Part shown: positions 47,932 through 58,670 of the stretch, piece after piece
Numbering within the stretch: position 1 is the first letter of the stretch
How the letters are laid out: every line of letters begins with the position of its first letter
Source of the DNA: Pseudomonas sp. S37
GTDB taxonomy: Bacteria > Pseudomonadota > Gammaproteobacteria > Pseudomonadales > Pseudomonadaceae
Length of the DNA stretch: 64,000 nucleotides
NCBI RefSeq assembly: GCF_016658545.1
Contig: NZ_JACVZC010000002.1
Span: 124,001-188,000 of the forward strand
Direction of reading: 5' to 3'
Translations under genes and position numbers: made by a program
Notes under the pieces: generated by a model
The model's database searches: none
What the model saw: the letters and a program-made list of their open reading frames with translations, nothing else
Told to the model about the DNA's origin: nothing

Positions 47932-49188
47932 ATGCTCGCTGCCGTACAACCGCTGTCCGCTACCCGCCAGAACCTCTGGCGCCTGACCGTCATCCGGGTT
48001 CTGGTCCTGGCTGCCCAAGCCGGCTCGGTGGGCGTTGCCTACTGGACCGAACTGCTGCCGCTGCCCTGGCTGTCGCTGGCAGGCACCTTGGCCTTGTCTT
48101 CGCTGCTGTGCGCCTTCACGGCCCTGCGCCTGCGCCTGTCGGTGCCGGTCACCGAAATGGAATACGCCCTGCAACTGGCCTGCGACCTGCTGATCCACAG
48201 TGCCTTGCTGTATTACTCCGGTGGGTCGACCAACCCGTTCGTGTCGTATTACCTGGTACCGCTGGCGATTGCTGCGGTAACCCTGCCGTGGCTGTATTCG
48301 TTGATCCTGTCCGGCATCGCCCTGACCGCCTACAGCCTGCTGCTGGTGCAGTTCTACCCGCTTGAAGGCCTGCCGATGGCGCGGGACAAGATGCAGGTCT
48401 ACGGCATGTGGCTGAGTATTGCCCTGGCTGCAGCGGTGATCACCTTCTTTGCCGCGCGTATGGCCGAAGAGCTGCGCCGCCAGGAGCAACTGCGTTCCGA
48501 GCGGCGTGAAGAAAGCCTGCGCGACGAGCAGTTGCTGGCCGTGGCCACCCAGGCCGCCGGCGCCGCCCATGAACTGGGCACGCCGCTGGCGACCATGAGC
48601 GTGCTGATCAACGAAATGCGCCAGGACCACACCGACCCGCTGCTACAAGAAGACCTGCAGATCCTCCAGGACCAGGTAAAACTGTGCAAAGAGACCCTGC
48701 AGCAGTTGGTGCGCGCTGCCGAAGCCAACCGCCGCCTGGCGGTGGTGGAGCAGGACGTGACCGCCTGGCTGGACGAAGCGCTTAACCGCTGGCACCTGAT
48801 GCGCCCGGAAGCCAGCTACCGCTTCCAGCGCCTGCGCGACGGCCAGGTGCCACGCCTGACCCCGCCGCCCGACCTGACCCAGGCGCTGCTGAACCTGTTG
48901 AACAATGCAGCCGATGCCTGCCCCGATGACCTTGAAGTGCGCCTGGACTGGGACGCCCAGGACATCGTCATCAGTATCCGCGACCATGGCCCCGGCGTGC
49001 CGCCGGCCATTGCCGAAGCCATCGGCAAACCCTTCATTACCACCAAAGGCAAAGGCTTCGGCCTGGGCCTGTTCTTGAGCAAGGCCAGCGTGACCCGTGC
49101 GGGCGGTTCGGTGAAACTCTATAGTCATGAACAGGGTGGCACCCTGACCGAACTGCGCCTGCCCTATGGCAAGCGAGGAGATGAATGA
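47932..49188 (+). CDS. roxS: Redox-sensing histidine kinase RoxS (RegB/PrrB family)
   Basis: A 418-residue membrane kinase with about six helices in the first 175 residues. The quinone-binding signature GGSTNPF lies at 97-103. The H-box is AAHELGTPLA (phospho-His213), followed by Cys252 (KLCKETL), in the place of the redox-active Cys of RegB. N and G boxes are NLLNNAAD (321-328) and DHGPGVPP (351-358). The ATG at 47932 follows AGGAGAG. RoxSR of P. putida adjusts cytochrome oxidase use to respiratory state. It overlaps roxR. Confidence 0.93.
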   Translation: MLAAVQPLSATRQNLWRLTVIRVLVLAAQAGSVGVAYWTELLPLPWLSLAGTLALSSLLCAFTALRLRLSVPVTEMEYALQLACDLLIHSALLYYSGGSTNPFVSYYLVPLAIAAVTLPWLYSLILSGIALTAYSLLLVQFYPLEGLPMARDKMQVYGMWLSIALAAAVITFFAARMAEELRRQEQLRSERREESLRDEQLLAVATQAAGAAHELGTPLATMSVLINEMRQDHTDPLLQEDLQILQDQVKLCKETLQQLVRAAEANRRLAVVEQDVTAWLDEALNRWHLMRPEASYRFQRLRDGQVPRLTPPPDLTQALLNLLNNAADACPDDLEVRLDWDAQDIVISIRDHGPGVPPAIAEAIGKPFITTKGKGFGLGLFLSKASVTRAGGSVKLYSHEQGGTLTELRLPYGKRGDE

Positions 49189-49748
49189 TGAGCGAAGAAA
49201 ACCAGGTCGAAAGCGAAGAGCTGCCGCACCTGCTGCTGGTGGATGACGATGCCACCTTTACCCGGGTCATGGCCCGGGCCATGGGCCGCCGCGGATTCCG
49301 CGTGAGCACGGCCAGTTCGGCCGAAGAAGGCTTGATCCTGGCCCAGCAGGACCTGCCGGACTACGCCACGCTGGACCTGAAGATGGATGGCGACTCCGGC
49401 CTGGTGCTGCTGCCCAAGCTGCTGGAGCTGGACCCGGAAATGCGCGTGGTGATCCTGACCGGTTACTCGAGCATTGCCACGGCGGTGGAGGCGGTGAAGC
49501 GCGGTGCCTGCAATTACCTGTGCAAGCCGGCCGATGCTGACGATGTGCTGGCGGCGCTGCTGTCGGAACACACCGACCTGGATACCCTGGTGCCGGAAAA
49601 CCCGATGTCGGTTGACCGCCTGCAGTGGGAGCACATCCAGCGCGTGCTCAACGAGCACGAGGGTAATATATCGGCCACCGCCCGGGCGCTGGGCATGCAC
49701 CGCCGGACCTTGCAGCGCAAACTGCAGAAGCGGCCGGTTCGGCGCTGA
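49185..49748 (+). CDS. roxR: Redox response regulator RoxR (RegA/PrrA family)
   Basis: A 187-residue regulator. The receiver has the acidic pocket VDDD (residues 19-22) and phospho-Asp64 (TLDLKMDGDSG). The C-terminal Fis-type helix-turn-helix is ISATARALGMHRRTLQRKLQ. Start is ATG at 49185 overlapping the roxS stop, or the adjacent ATG at 49188. It works with RoxS. Confidence 0.95.
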   Translation: MMSEENQVESEELPHLLLVDDDATFTRVMARAMGRRGFRVSTASSAEEGLILAQQDLPDYATLDLKMDGDSGLVLLPKLLELDPEMRVVILTGYSSIATAVEAVKRGACNYLCKPADADDVLAALLSEHTDLDTLVPENPMSVDRLQWEHIQRVLNEHEGNISATARALGMHRRTLQRKLQKRPVRR

Positions 49749-49762
49749 ATCTTAACTGCCAG

Positions 49763-49864
49763 TACCGGCCTCTTCGCGGGTGAACCCGCTCCCACAGGTA
49801 TTGCACAGGTCCTGAGCCTTGTGAAGGTACTGTGGGAGCGGGTTCACCCGCGAAGAGGCCGGTA
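49763..49864. repeat. Paired REP element (inverted)
   Basis: TACCGGCCTCTTCGCGGGTG faces its reverse complement ending GAAGAGGCCGGTA, the longest outer match of the REP pairs here. It lies in the 216-nt gap after roxR. No other feature is seen. Confidence 0.92.
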
Positions 49865-49964
49865 CTGACAGAAATTTCTCCATAACACCCCGCGATCCCC
49901 GCAAATCCCGGCTGTTGGCGTATCATTAGCCCCCTAACGGCAACCCCTTCAGGATCGCTTGCGC

Positions 49965-50906
49965 ATGCTCGCCCTTCTTATCCAGACGCTGAACATCACG
50001 GCACCGGTCTTCGCCATGCTGTTCATGGGCATACTGCTCAAACGCATCCGCCTGATCGACGACAACTTCAACCGCGTTGCCTCGCAGCTGGTGTTCAACG
50101 TGTGCATGCCGGCGCTGTTGTTCCTTGGCATCTACCATGCTGACCTGGCCGCCGCGGTCAAACCCGGGGTGATCCTCTATTTCATCGTCGCCACCCTGGT
50201 CGGCTTTGCCATCGCCTGGGGCCTGGCCATCTGGCGCAGCCCGCTGGCCGACCGGGGCATCTATACCCAGGGCGCGTTTCGCGGCAACAACGGCGTAATC
50301 GGCTTGGCCTTGGCTGCCAGCCTGTACGGTGACTACGGTATATCCTTGGGGGCGGTGCTCGCCGGCCTGGTCATCCTCATGTACAACTCGCTGTCGGCGG
50401 TGGTACTGGCGGTGTACAGCCCGGACCTCAAGTCCGACCCGTGGAGCATCTGCAAGAGCATCTTCAGCAACCCGCTGATCATCAGCGTGCTGGTGGCCAC
50501 GCCAATGGCCTACGGCCAGGTGCCGCTGCCCAACTGGCTGCTGACTTCAGGCGACTACCTGGCGCAGATGACCCTGCCGCTGGCGCTGATCTGCATCGGT
50601 GGCACGTTGTCGCTGGCGGCGCTGCGTGACAGTGGCCGGCTCGCCTTCGATGCCAGCCTGGTGAAGATGGTCTGGTTGCCGCTGGTGGGTACCCTTGGCG
50701 CCTGGTTGTGCGGTTTCCGCGGTGCGGAGCTGGGCATCCTGTTCCTGTACATCGGTAGCCCGACCGCAGCAGCCAGCTATGTGATGGCGCGGGCGGCCAA
50801 CGGCAACCACCAGCTGGCGGCGTCGATCATCGTGATTACCACGCTAATGGCGGCGATCACCACCAACATCGGTATTTTCATCTTGCAGTGGGGCGGATGG
50901 ATCTAG
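49965..50906 (+). CDS. AEC-family auxin efflux/malate permease-like carrier
   Basis: A 313-residue inner-membrane protein with about ten helices and the family motif FRGNNGVIGLALAASLYG. ATG at 49965 is favoured (AGGA ten bases upstream) over TTG at 49959. Substrate is not predictable. The next gene, an amino acid permease, begins 56 nt later. Confidence 0.88.
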   Translation: MLALLIQTLNITAPVFAMLFMGILLKRIRLIDDNFNRVASQLVFNVCMPALLFLGIYHADLAAAVKPGVILYFIVATLVGFAIAWGLAIWRSPLADRGIYTQGAFRGNNGVIGLALAASLYGDYGISLGAVLAGLVILMYNSLSAVVLAVYSPDLKSDPWSICKSIFSNPLIISVLVATPMAYGQVPLPNWLLTSGDYLAQMTLPLALICIGGTLSLAALRDSGRLAFDASLVKMVWLPLVGTLGAWLCGFRGAELGILFLYIGSPTAAASYVMARAANGNHQLAASIIVITTLMAAITTNIGIFILQWGGWI

Positions 50907-50962
50907 ATCCTTGACTGCAAATAACAGCAACAACATTGCCTCACTGAGCCAAAGGACACTTC

Positions 50963-52321
50963 ATGCAAGACCAGAGTACGCCCGAGCAGTTACAGCGCGG
51001 GCTGAAGAATCGCCATATCCAGCTGATCGCGCTGGGCGGGGCCATCGGTACCGGGTTGTTCCTGGGCATTGCCCAGACCATCCAGCTGGCCGGCCCCTCC
51101 GTGCTGCTGGGCTACGCCATCGCCGGCCTGATGGCCTTCCTGATCATGCGCCAGCTGGGCGAAATGGTGGTCGAAGAGCCGGTCGCCGGCAGCTTCAGCC
51201 ACTTTGCCCACCAATACTGGAGCGAGTTCGCCGGTTTTGTCTCGGGCTGGAACTACTGGGTGGTGTACGTGCTGGTCGGCATGGCCGAACTGACCGCTGT
51301 GGGCATCTACGTGCAGTACTGGTGGCCGGAGTTTCCGACCTGGGCCACGGCGGCGATCTTCTTCGTGGTGATCAACCTGATCAACCTGACCCAGGTGAAG
51401 GTCTACGGCGAAATGGAGTTCTGGTTCGCCCTGGTCAAGGTGGTGGCGATTGTCAGCATGATCGGCTTTGGTGCCTGGCTGCTGAGCAGCGGCCATGGCG
51501 GCCCGGATGCCAGCGTGGCCAACCTGTGGCAGTACGGCGGCTTCTTCCCTAACGGCGTCAGCGGCCTGGTGATGGCCCTGGCGGTGATCATGTTCTCGTT
51601 CGGTGGCCTGGAGCTGGTGGGCATCACCGCTGCCGAGGCCGACAACCCACGCCAGAGCATCCCCAAGGCCACCAACCAGGTGGTGTACCGCATCCTGATC
51701 TTCTACATCGGCGCGCTGGCGGTACTGCTGTCGTTGTACCCATGGCAGAAGGTGGTACAGGGTGGCAGCCCGTTCGTGATGATCTTCCATGAACTGGACA
51801 GCGACCTGGTGGCAACCATCCTCAACATCGTGGTGCTGACCGCTGCGCTGTCGGTGTACAACAGCTGCGTGTACGCCAACAGCCGCATGCTGTTCGGCCT
51901 GGCCAGCCAGGGCGATGCGCCACGCCAGTTGCTGAAGGTGAGCCGCAGCGGCGTGCCACTGACCGCGCTGGGTGTGTCTGCGTTCGCCACGGGCCTGTGT
52001 GTGGTGATCAACTACCTGATGCCGGGTGAGGCCTTTGGCCTGTTGATGGCGCTTGCGGTGTCGGCGCTGGTGATCAACTGGGCGAGCATCAGCATTACCC
52101 ACCTGAAATTCCGCAAGGCCAAGCTGGCCGCCGGCATTACCCCGTTCTACAAGAGCCTGGGGCACCCGCTGACCAACTACCTGTGCCTGGCCTTTATCGT
52201 GCTGATCCTGGTGGTGATGTACCTGACCCCGCCGATTCGCATCTCGGTGATGCTGATCCCGGCGTGGATTGCCGTGCTGTGGGTGGCCTTCAAGCTGAAA
52301 AAGGCCCGCCAGGCGAAGTAG
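50963..52321 (+). CDS. Amino acid permease, AAT family (AroP/ProY-like)
   Basis: A 452-residue 12-helix transporter of the APC superfamily. The hallmark GLKNRHIQLIALGGAIGTGLFLG is at the N-terminus and GMAELTAVGIYVQYW in helix 3; the region FSFGGLELVGITAAEADNPRQSIPKA is also typical. It imports an amino acid with protons; AroP-like aromatic or ProY-like proline use are both possible. An A/C-rich leader (GCAACAACATTG) sits just before it. Confidence 0.88.
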   Translation: MQDQSTPEQLQRGLKNRHIQLIALGGAIGTGLFLGIAQTIQLAGPSVLLGYAIAGLMAFLIMRQLGEMVVEEPVAGSFSHFAHQYWSEFAGFVSGWNYWVVYVLVGMAELTAVGIYVQYWWPEFPTWATAAIFFVVINLINLTQVKVYGEMEFWFALVKVVAIVSMIGFGAWLLSSGHGGPDASVANLWQYGGFFPNGVSGLVMALAVIMFSFGGLELVGITAAEADNPRQSIPKATNQVVYRILIFYIGALAVLLSLYPWQKVVQGGSPFVMIFHELDSDLVATILNIVVLTAALSVYNSCVYANSRMLFGLASQGDAPRQLLKVSRSGVPLTALGVSAFATGLCVVINYLMPGEAFGLLMALAVSALVINWASISITHLKFRKAKLAAGITPFYKSLGHPLTNYLCLAFIVLILVVMYLTPPIRISVMLIPAWIAVLWVAFKLKKARQAK

Positions 52322-52331
52322 TAAAGCAGGC

Positions 52332-52429
52332 CCGGCCTCTTCGCGGGTGAACCCGCTCCCACAGGTATTGCACAAGTCCAGAGGGTAGTGCGGTCCCTGT
52401 GGGAGCGGGTTTACCCGCGAAGAGGCCGG
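52332..52429. repeat. Paired REP element (inverted)
   Basis: CCGGCCTCTTCGCGGGTGAA faces its reverse complement ending GAAGAGGCCGG. It fills the 122-nt gap between the convergent permease and exchanger genes. Confidence 0.92.
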
Positions 52430-52443
52430 TACAGGCAACTTGT

Positions 52444-53529
52444 CTAGTGCTGCCGCCGCCAAGCGCGCACGGTGGTGTACAGCAACACCATTGCGAGCAC
52501 CGGCAGCACGTAGAACAGCATCAAACGTTCCAGGCGGCCTGCCAGCGGCATGCCCATGGTAAACGCCGCTACGTGCAGCCCGTAGGCCAGGTACAGGCAG
52601 AGGAACACCAGGCCTTCGGCCCGGGTGATCCGGTAACCCGAATAGAACACCGGCAGGCTTAGCACGGCAACGCCGAGCATCACTGGCAGATCGAAAGATA
52701 GCGCATTGGGTGAAATCGACAGCGGCTCGGGGGTGACCAGTGCAGTCAGGCCCAGTACGGCCAGCAAGTTGAACAGGTTGCTGCCGATCACCGTACCCAC
52801 GGCAATTTCCCGTTCCCCGCGCAGAGCGGCGATCAGCGCGGCGGCCAGCTCCGGCAGTGACGTGCAGATGGCAACCACCGTCAGGCCGATGATGCGCTCG
52901 GACAGGCCCAGGTCGGTGGCCACTTCGATGGCGGCCTCCAGCAGCAAGTGGCCCGCCAGGCTCAACAGGCCCAGGCCGAACAGTACCTGCAGCAGCGTGC
53001 CAGTCCAGAAACGCCCGGCACTGGCCCTTGCAGCATTCGGGGCAGGGTAGGTACGTGCATAGTGGCGCGACTGGTGCCAGAGCATGGCCAGGTAACCGGC
53101 CAGGCCAAGCAGCAGCAGTACCCCTTCGACCCGGCCCAGGTGGCCGTTGGCGGACAGCGCATAGACCAGCCCGCTGGCGACGATCATCAGCGGTATGTCC
53201 AGGCGTACCAGTTGGCGTGACACCCGCAAGGGGATGATCAGTGCGGCCAGGCCGAGAATGACCAGTACGTTGAAGATATTGCTGCCGACCACGCTGCCGA
53301 CCGCCACATCTGGCGCGCCCTGGTAGGCGGCTTGCAGGCTCACGGTCAGTTGTGGCGCGGTGCTGCCGAAGGCCACCAGGCTCAGGCCGATGATCAGCGG
53401 GCGTACGTGCAGGCGCTGCGCCAGGCGCAAGGCGGCGCGCACCAGCAGTTCGGCGCCGCCGACCAGCAACAGCAGGGCAATGCCCAGTTGCAGCAGGCTA
53501 AAGGTGGGGAGGGTGGCCAGGTCGAAAAT
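52444..53529 (-). CDS. Cation/calcium exchanger (CaCA/YrbG family), ATT start
   Basis: A 361-residue ten-helix protein made of two Na_Ca_ex repeats: GSTAPQLTVSLQAAYQG and CTSLPELAAALIAALRG. The first repeat has Gln where the family normally has Glu. The frame has no ATG/GTG/TTG near its 5' end except a TTG at 53469 inside helix 1. An ATT at 53529 has AGGAG exactly 7 nt upstream and restores helix 1 (start MFDLATLPTFSLLQLGIALL). The preceding TGA in frame is the rlpA stop, 18 nt away. The substrate could be Ca2+ or another cation. Confidence 0.87.
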   Translation of the reverse strand: MFDLATLPTFSLLQLGIALLLLVGGAELLVRAALRLAQRLHVRPLIIGLSLVAFGSTAPQLTVSLQAAYQGAPDVAVGSVVGSNIFNVLVILGLAALIIPLRVSRQLVRLDIPLMIVASGLVYALSANGHLGRVEGVLLLLGLAGYLAMLWHQSRHYARTYPAPNAARASAGRFWTGTLLQVLFGLGLLSLAGHLLLEAAIEVATDLGLSERIIGLTVVAICTSLPELAAALIAALRGEREIAVGTVIGSNLFNLLAVLGLTALVTPEPLSISPNALSFDLPVMLGVAVLSLPVFYSGYRITRAEGLVFLCLYLAYGLHVAAFTMGMPLAGRLERLMLFYVLPVLAMVLLYTTVRAWRRQH

Positions 53530-53547
53530 GGTCGAACTCCTGTCGCG

Positions 53548-53937
53548 TCAGTCGCTAAGCCCTTGTACTCGCACGCGCGCCGTTCCGCTACGGAGCATGC
53601 CAATTTTTTCTGCGGCAGCGCGTGACAGGTCGATCAGGCGGCCGCGGGTATGCGGGCCACGGTCGTTGATGCGCACCACTACACTGCGCTGGTTGGCCAT
53701 GTTGGTAACCAGGACGCGGCTGCCGAACGGCAGGCTGCGGTGGGCGGCGGTCAGACCGTGCTGGTTGAACGGTTCGCCGCTGGCAGTGCGTTTGCCGTGG
53801 TGGCGCGAGCCGTAATAGGAAGCGGTGCCCGTCCGGTCGTAGCCGCGCGGGTCGATGTCGTGGCTGGCGCAGCCGGCCAGGAAGGAAAACAGGGCGAGGG
53901 TGCCGAGGGATCGTTTTAGCAAGTCAGGTGCTCTCAT
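53548..53937 (-). CDS. Short RlpA-like septal lytic transglycosylase lipoprotein
   Basis: A 129-residue lipoprotein (signal MRAPDLLKRSLGTLALFSFLAGC). It has a double-psi beta-barrel RlpA domain with TASYYGSRHHGKRTASGEPF and RVLVTNMANQRSVVVRINDRGPH (catalytic Asp in NDRGP). The C-terminal SPOR domain of full-length RlpA is missing, so septal targeting may differ. It is 18 nt upstream of the exchanger gene in the same direction. Confidence 0.88.
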   Translation of the reverse strand: MRAPDLLKRSLGTLALFSFLAGCASHDIDPRGYDRTGTASYYGSRHHGKRTASGEPFNQHGLTAAHRSLPFGSRVLVTNMANQRSVVVRINDRGPHTRGRLIDLSRAAAEKIGMLRSGTARVRVQGLSD

Positions 53938-53947
53938 GGTGCGGCCA

Positions 53948-54010
53948 TTCGCGGCTAAAGCCGCTCCTACAGGTACAGCGCAACCCTGTAGGAGCGGCTT
54001 TAGCCGCGAA
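53948..54010. repeat. Third-type inverted repeat pair (GCGGCTAAAGCCGC core)
   Basis: TTCGCGGCTAAAGCCGCTCC and its reverse complement, close together. Relative to the main REP the core is GGCTAAAGCC in place of GGGTGAACCC, with the same CTCCTACAGG tail. It lies between gatB and rlpA. Confidence 0.88.
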
Positions 54011-54049
54011 CGAGGGCAAAGCCCTCGCAGGGCTACGGGGGTAAAACAA

Positions 54050-55495
54050 TCACCCTTCGAGCTTGGCCTTGAGCAATTGGTTCACCTGCCCCGGGTTGGC
54101 CTTGCCTTTGGAGGCTTTCATGGCCTGGCCGACGAAGAAGCCGAACATCTTGCCACGCTTGGCTTCATCAGCCGCACGGTACTGTTCGACCTGCTCGGCG
54201 TTGGCAGCCAGCATTTCGTCGAGCATCTTGTCGATCGCACCGCTATCGGTGACCTGTTTCAGGCCTTTGCTCTCGATGATGCTGTCGGCATCGCCTTCAC
54301 CGGCAGCCATGGCCTCGAACACGGTCTTGGCGATCTTGCCGCTGATGGTGTTGTCGCGGATGCGCAGCAGCATGCCACCCAGTTGCGCCGCGCTAACCGG
54401 CGCCTGGTCGATTTCCACGCCCAGTTTGTTCAGCAGGCTGCCCAGCTCGACCATGACCCAGTTGGCGGCCAGCTTGGCGTCGCCACCGACCTTCACCACT
54501 TCTTCGAAGTAGTCTGCCTGTTCGCGGCTGGAAGCCAGCACGTTGGCATCGTAGGCCGACAGGCCGTACTGGCTCTGGAAACGCTCGACCTTCTGTGGCG
54601 GCAGCTCGGGCAGGCCGGCACGGATGGTGGCCAGGTAGCTGTCCTCGATCACCACCGGCAGCAGGTCCGGGTCGGGGAAGTAACGGTAGTCGTTGGCTTC
54701 CTCCTTGCTGCGCATGGAGCGGGTTTCGTCCTTGTTCGGGTCGTACAGGCGGGTTTCCTGCACAACCTTGCCGCCGTCTTCGATCAGGTCGATCTGGCGC
54801 TGGATCTCGCTGTTGATCGCGCGCTCGATGAAGCGGAACGAGTTGACGTTCTTGATCTCGCAGCGGGTGCCGAACTCGGCCTGGCCTTTCGGGCGGATCG
54901 ACACGTTGCAGTCGCAACGCAGCGAGCCTTCGGCCATGTTGCCGTCGCAGATGCCCAGGTAGCGCACCAGGGCGTGGATCGCCTTGACGTAGGCCACGGC
55001 TTCCTTGGCGCTGCGCATGTCAGGCTCGGAGACGATTTCCAGCAGCGGGGTGCCGGCACGGTTCAGGTCGATGCCGGTGGAGCCGCTGAAGTCTTCGTGC
55101 AGGCTTTTGCCGGCGTCTTCTTCCAGGTGCGCACGGGTAACCCCGATGCGCTTGATGGTGCCGTCTTCCAGGGCGATGTCCAGGTGGCCCTTGCCGACGA
55201 TCGGCAGGTCCATCTGGCTGATCTGGTAGCCCTTGGGCAGGTCCGGGTAGAAGTAGTTCTTGCGCGCGAACACGTTGCGCTTGCCGATCTCGGCATCGAT
55301 GGCCAGGCCGAACATGCACGCCATGCGCACGGCTTCCTGGTTCAGCACTGGCAGTACGCCAGGCATGCCCAGGTCAACCAGGCTGGCCTGGGTGTTCGGC
55401 TCGGAGCCGAAGGTGGTAGCGCTGCCGGAGAAGATCTTCGACTGGGTGGCGAGCTGAGTGTGGATTTCCAGCCCGATCACAACTTCCCATTGCAT
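54050..55495 (-). CDS. gatB: Glu/Asp-tRNA(Gln/Asn) amidotransferase subunit B
   Basis: A 481-residue subunit that binds and activates the misacylated tRNA. It begins [15 protein letters not shown] and holds the conserved [15 protein letters not shown] and [10 protein letters not shown] motifs; a tail YqeY-like domain ends [15 protein letters not shown]. It is third in gatCAB, 11 nt after gatA. GatCAB makes Asn-tRNA and/or Gln-tRNA where a direct synthetase is absent. Confidence 0.97.
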   Translation of the reverse strand: MQWEVVIGLEIHTQLATQSKIFSGSATTFGSEPNTQASLVDLGMPGVLPVLNQEAVRMACMFGLAIDAEIGKRNVFARKNYFYPDLPKGYQISQMDLPIVGKGHLDIALEDGTIKRIGVTRAHLEEDAGKSLHEDFSGSTGIDLNRAGTPLLEIVSEPDMRSAKEAVAYVKAIHALVRYLGICDGNMAEGSLRCDCNVSIRPKGQAEFGTRCEIKNVNSFRFIERAINSEIQRQIDLIEDGGKVVQETRLYDPNKDETRSMRSKEEANDYRYFPDPDLLPVVIEDSYLATIRAGLPELPPQKVERFQSQYGLSAYDANVLASSREQADYFEEVVKVGGDAKLAANWVMVELGSLLNKLGVEIDQAPVSAAQLGGMLLRIRDNTISGKIAKTVFEAMAAGEGDADSIIESKGLKQVTDSGAIDKMLDEMLAANAEQVEQYRAADEAKRGKMFGFFVGQAMKASKGKANPGQVNQLLKAKLEG

Positions 55496-55506
55496 GTGTG
55501 AACTCC

Positions 55507-56958
55507 TCAGAAGCCGTTGGGGGCACGGGTGTGCCAGTCGGTCACTTGCTGGTAGCGGTGCGCGACGTTGAGCAGGCGGCCTTCCTGGAAGTACGGCGCC
55601 AGCAGCTGCACGCCGACCGGCAGGCCGTCGACGAAGCCGGCTGGCATCGACAGGCCCGGCAGGCCCGCCAGGTTGGCGGTGATGGTGTAGACGTCTTCCA
55701 GGTAGGCGGCGACCGGGTCGCTGCTCTTGGCGCCAAGCTTCCAGGCCGGGTTTGGCGTGGTTGGGCCGAGGATCAGGTCGACGTCGTTGAAGGCCGCCAT
55801 GAAGTCGTTCTTGATCAGGCGGCGGATCTGCTGCGCCTTCACGTAGTAGGCGTCGTAGTAGCCGGCCGACAGGGCATAGGTGCCGACCATGATGCGACGC
55901 TGCACTTCAGCACCGAAACCTTCGCCGCGCGAACGCTTGTACAGGTCGGTGAGGTCTTTCGGTTCTTCGCAGCGGTAGCCGAAGCGCACGCCGTCGAAAC
56001 GCGACAGGTTGGAGGAGGCTTCAGCCGGGGCGATCACGTAGTAGGCCGGAATGGCGTGCTGCATGTTCGGCAGACTGATTTCCTTGACCACGGCACCGAG
56101 CTTTTCCAGCTCCTTGACGCTGGCCTGGACCAGTTCCGCGATACGCGGGTCGAGGCCGGCACCGAAGTACTCCTTCGGCAGGCCGATGCGCAGGCCCTGC
56201 AAGGAGGCGTTGAGGTTGGCACTGTAGTCCGGCACCGGTTCTTCGATGCTGGTGGAGTCCTTGGCATCGAAACCGGCCATGCCCTGCAGCAGCAGCGCAC
56301 AGTCTTCGGCAGTGCGGGCCAGTGGGCCACCCTGGTCGAGGCTGGAGGCGTAGGCGATCATGCCCCAGCGCGAAACACGACCGTACGTCGGTTTCAGGCC
56401 GGTGAGGTTGGTCAGTGCTGCCGGCTGGCGGATCGAGCCGCCGGTGTCGGTGCCGGTGGTGGCCGGCAGCAGGCGCGCAGCCACGGCGGCAGCCGAACCA
56501 CCCGACGAACCGCCTGGCACGTGCTCGAGGTTCCACGGGTTCTTCACCGCGCCGTAGTGGCTGGATTCGTTGGCCGAACCCATGGCGAATTCGTCCATGT
56601 TGGTCTTGCCCAGGGTGACCATGCCGGCTTCTGCCAGCTTGGCGACCACGGTGGCGTCATACGGCGCCTTGAAGTTGTCGAGCATCTTCGAGCCGCAGCT
56701 GGTGCGTACGCCGTTGGTGCAGAACAGGTCCTTGTGGGCGATGGGCGCACCCAGCAGTGCGCCGGTCTCACCGGCGGCGCGGCGGGCGTCGGCGGCACGC
56801 GCCTGGCCCAGGGCCAGGTCTTCGGTGACGCTGATGAAGCTGTTGATTTGCGGGTCGAGCTGCTTGATGCGCGCCAGCAGGGTGCCGGTCAGCTCTTCGG
56901 AGGAAAACGACTTGTCGGCGAGTCCGCGGGCGATCTCGGCCAGGGTCAATTGATGCAT
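55507..56958 (-). CDS. gatA: Glu/Asp-tRNA(Gln/Asn) amidotransferase subunit A
   Basis: A 483-residue amidase with the Ser-cis-Ser-Lys triad: Lys76 (IAHKDLF), Ser151 (PGGSSGGSA) and Ser175 ([12 protein letters not shown]). It releases ammonia from glutamine or asparagine and channels it to GatB. It lies 15 nt after gatC in the operon. Confidence 0.97.
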   Translation of the reverse strand: MHQLTLAEIARGLADKSFSSEELTGTLLARIKQLDPQINSFISVTEDLALGQARAADARRAAGETGALLGAPIAHKDLFCTNGVRTSCGSKMLDNFKAPYDATVVAKLAEAGMVTLGKTNMDEFAMGSANESSHYGAVKNPWNLEHVPGGSSGGSAAAVAARLLPATTGTDTGGSIRQPAALTNLTGLKPTYGRVSRWGMIAYASSLDQGGPLARTAEDCALLLQGMAGFDAKDSTSIEEPVPDYSANLNASLQGLRIGLPKEYFGAGLDPRIAELVQASVKELEKLGAVVKEISLPNMQHAIPAYYVIAPAEASSNLSRFDGVRFGYRCEEPKDLTDLYKRSRGEGFGAEVQRRIMVGTYALSAGYYDAYYVKAQQIRRLIKNDFMAAFNDVDLILGPTTPNPAWKLGAKSSDPVAAYLEDVYTITANLAGLPGLSMPAGFVDGLPVGVQLLAPYFQEGRLLNVAHRYQQVTDWHTRAPNGF

Positions 56959-56973
56959 GGCAGGCTCTATCCC

Positions 56974-57261
56974 TTACTCGATGACTTTGGGAACCAGGTA
57001 CAGACCGCTTTCGGTCGATGGCGCGATCGCCTGGTAGGTGTCGCGCTGGTTGCTTTCGGTAACCTGGTCGGGGCGCAGGCGCTGGCTGGCCTCCAGCGGG
57101 TGGGCCAGGGGCTCGATGCCAGCGGTATCGACCGCTTGCATCTGGTCGACCAGCCCGAGAATGCTGTTCAGGGCGTCGGTAATGCGTGGCAGATCGCCAT
57201 CATTCAGGCCCAGGCGGGCCAGATGGGCGATCTTTTCCACGTCGCTGCGTTCAAGCGCCAT
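56974..57261 (-). CDS. gatC: Glu/Asp-tRNA(Gln/Asn) amidotransferase subunit C
   Basis: A 95-residue scaffold subunit starting [19 protein letters not shown] at 57261. It wraps GatA and GatB together. It is first in gatCAB and divergent from mreB (205-nt gap). Confidence 0.97.
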   Translation of the reverse strand: MALERSDVEKIAHLARLGLNDGDLPRITDALNSILGLVDQMQAVDTAGIEPLAHPLEASQRLRPDQVTESNQRDTYQAIAPSTESGLYLVPKVIE

Positions 57262-57307
57262 GGGGATCTCCAAGGGAAACAAAGAACGGAATTTGGGTCC
57301 GCGGTGA

Positions 57308-58504
<1,197 letters not shown>

Positions 58505-58526
58505 TCCCGCTCGCTGTTCACGAGCG

Positions 58527-58571
58527 CCCGGTTTACAGGTAGTACGCACAGTGCTACCTGTATGTGCCGGG
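58527..58571 (+). terminator. Long hairpin in the mreB-mreC gap
   Basis: CCCGG + ACAGGTAG pair with CTACCTGT + CCGGG around a TACGCACAGTG loop. It is followed directly by a second hairpin (58574-58592). No T run follows, so it is an attenuator or mRNA-stabilising candidate. Confidence 0.6.
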
Positions 58572-58573
58572 CT

Positions 58574-58592
58574 GGCGCCCGTTCCGGGCGCC
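58574..58592 (+). terminator. Second hairpin in the mreB-mreC gap
   Basis: GGCGCCCG, loop TTC, CGGGCGCC: eight perfect G/C-only pairs, 78 nt before the mreC start. No T run. Confidence 0.55.
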
Positions 58593-58670
58593 GTATCCAT
58601 CAATCCGCAACCAGGCTGGTGCGTTGTTCCATGTCCAATGACCTCCTGAGTCGTCCACGAGGAACGGCCC

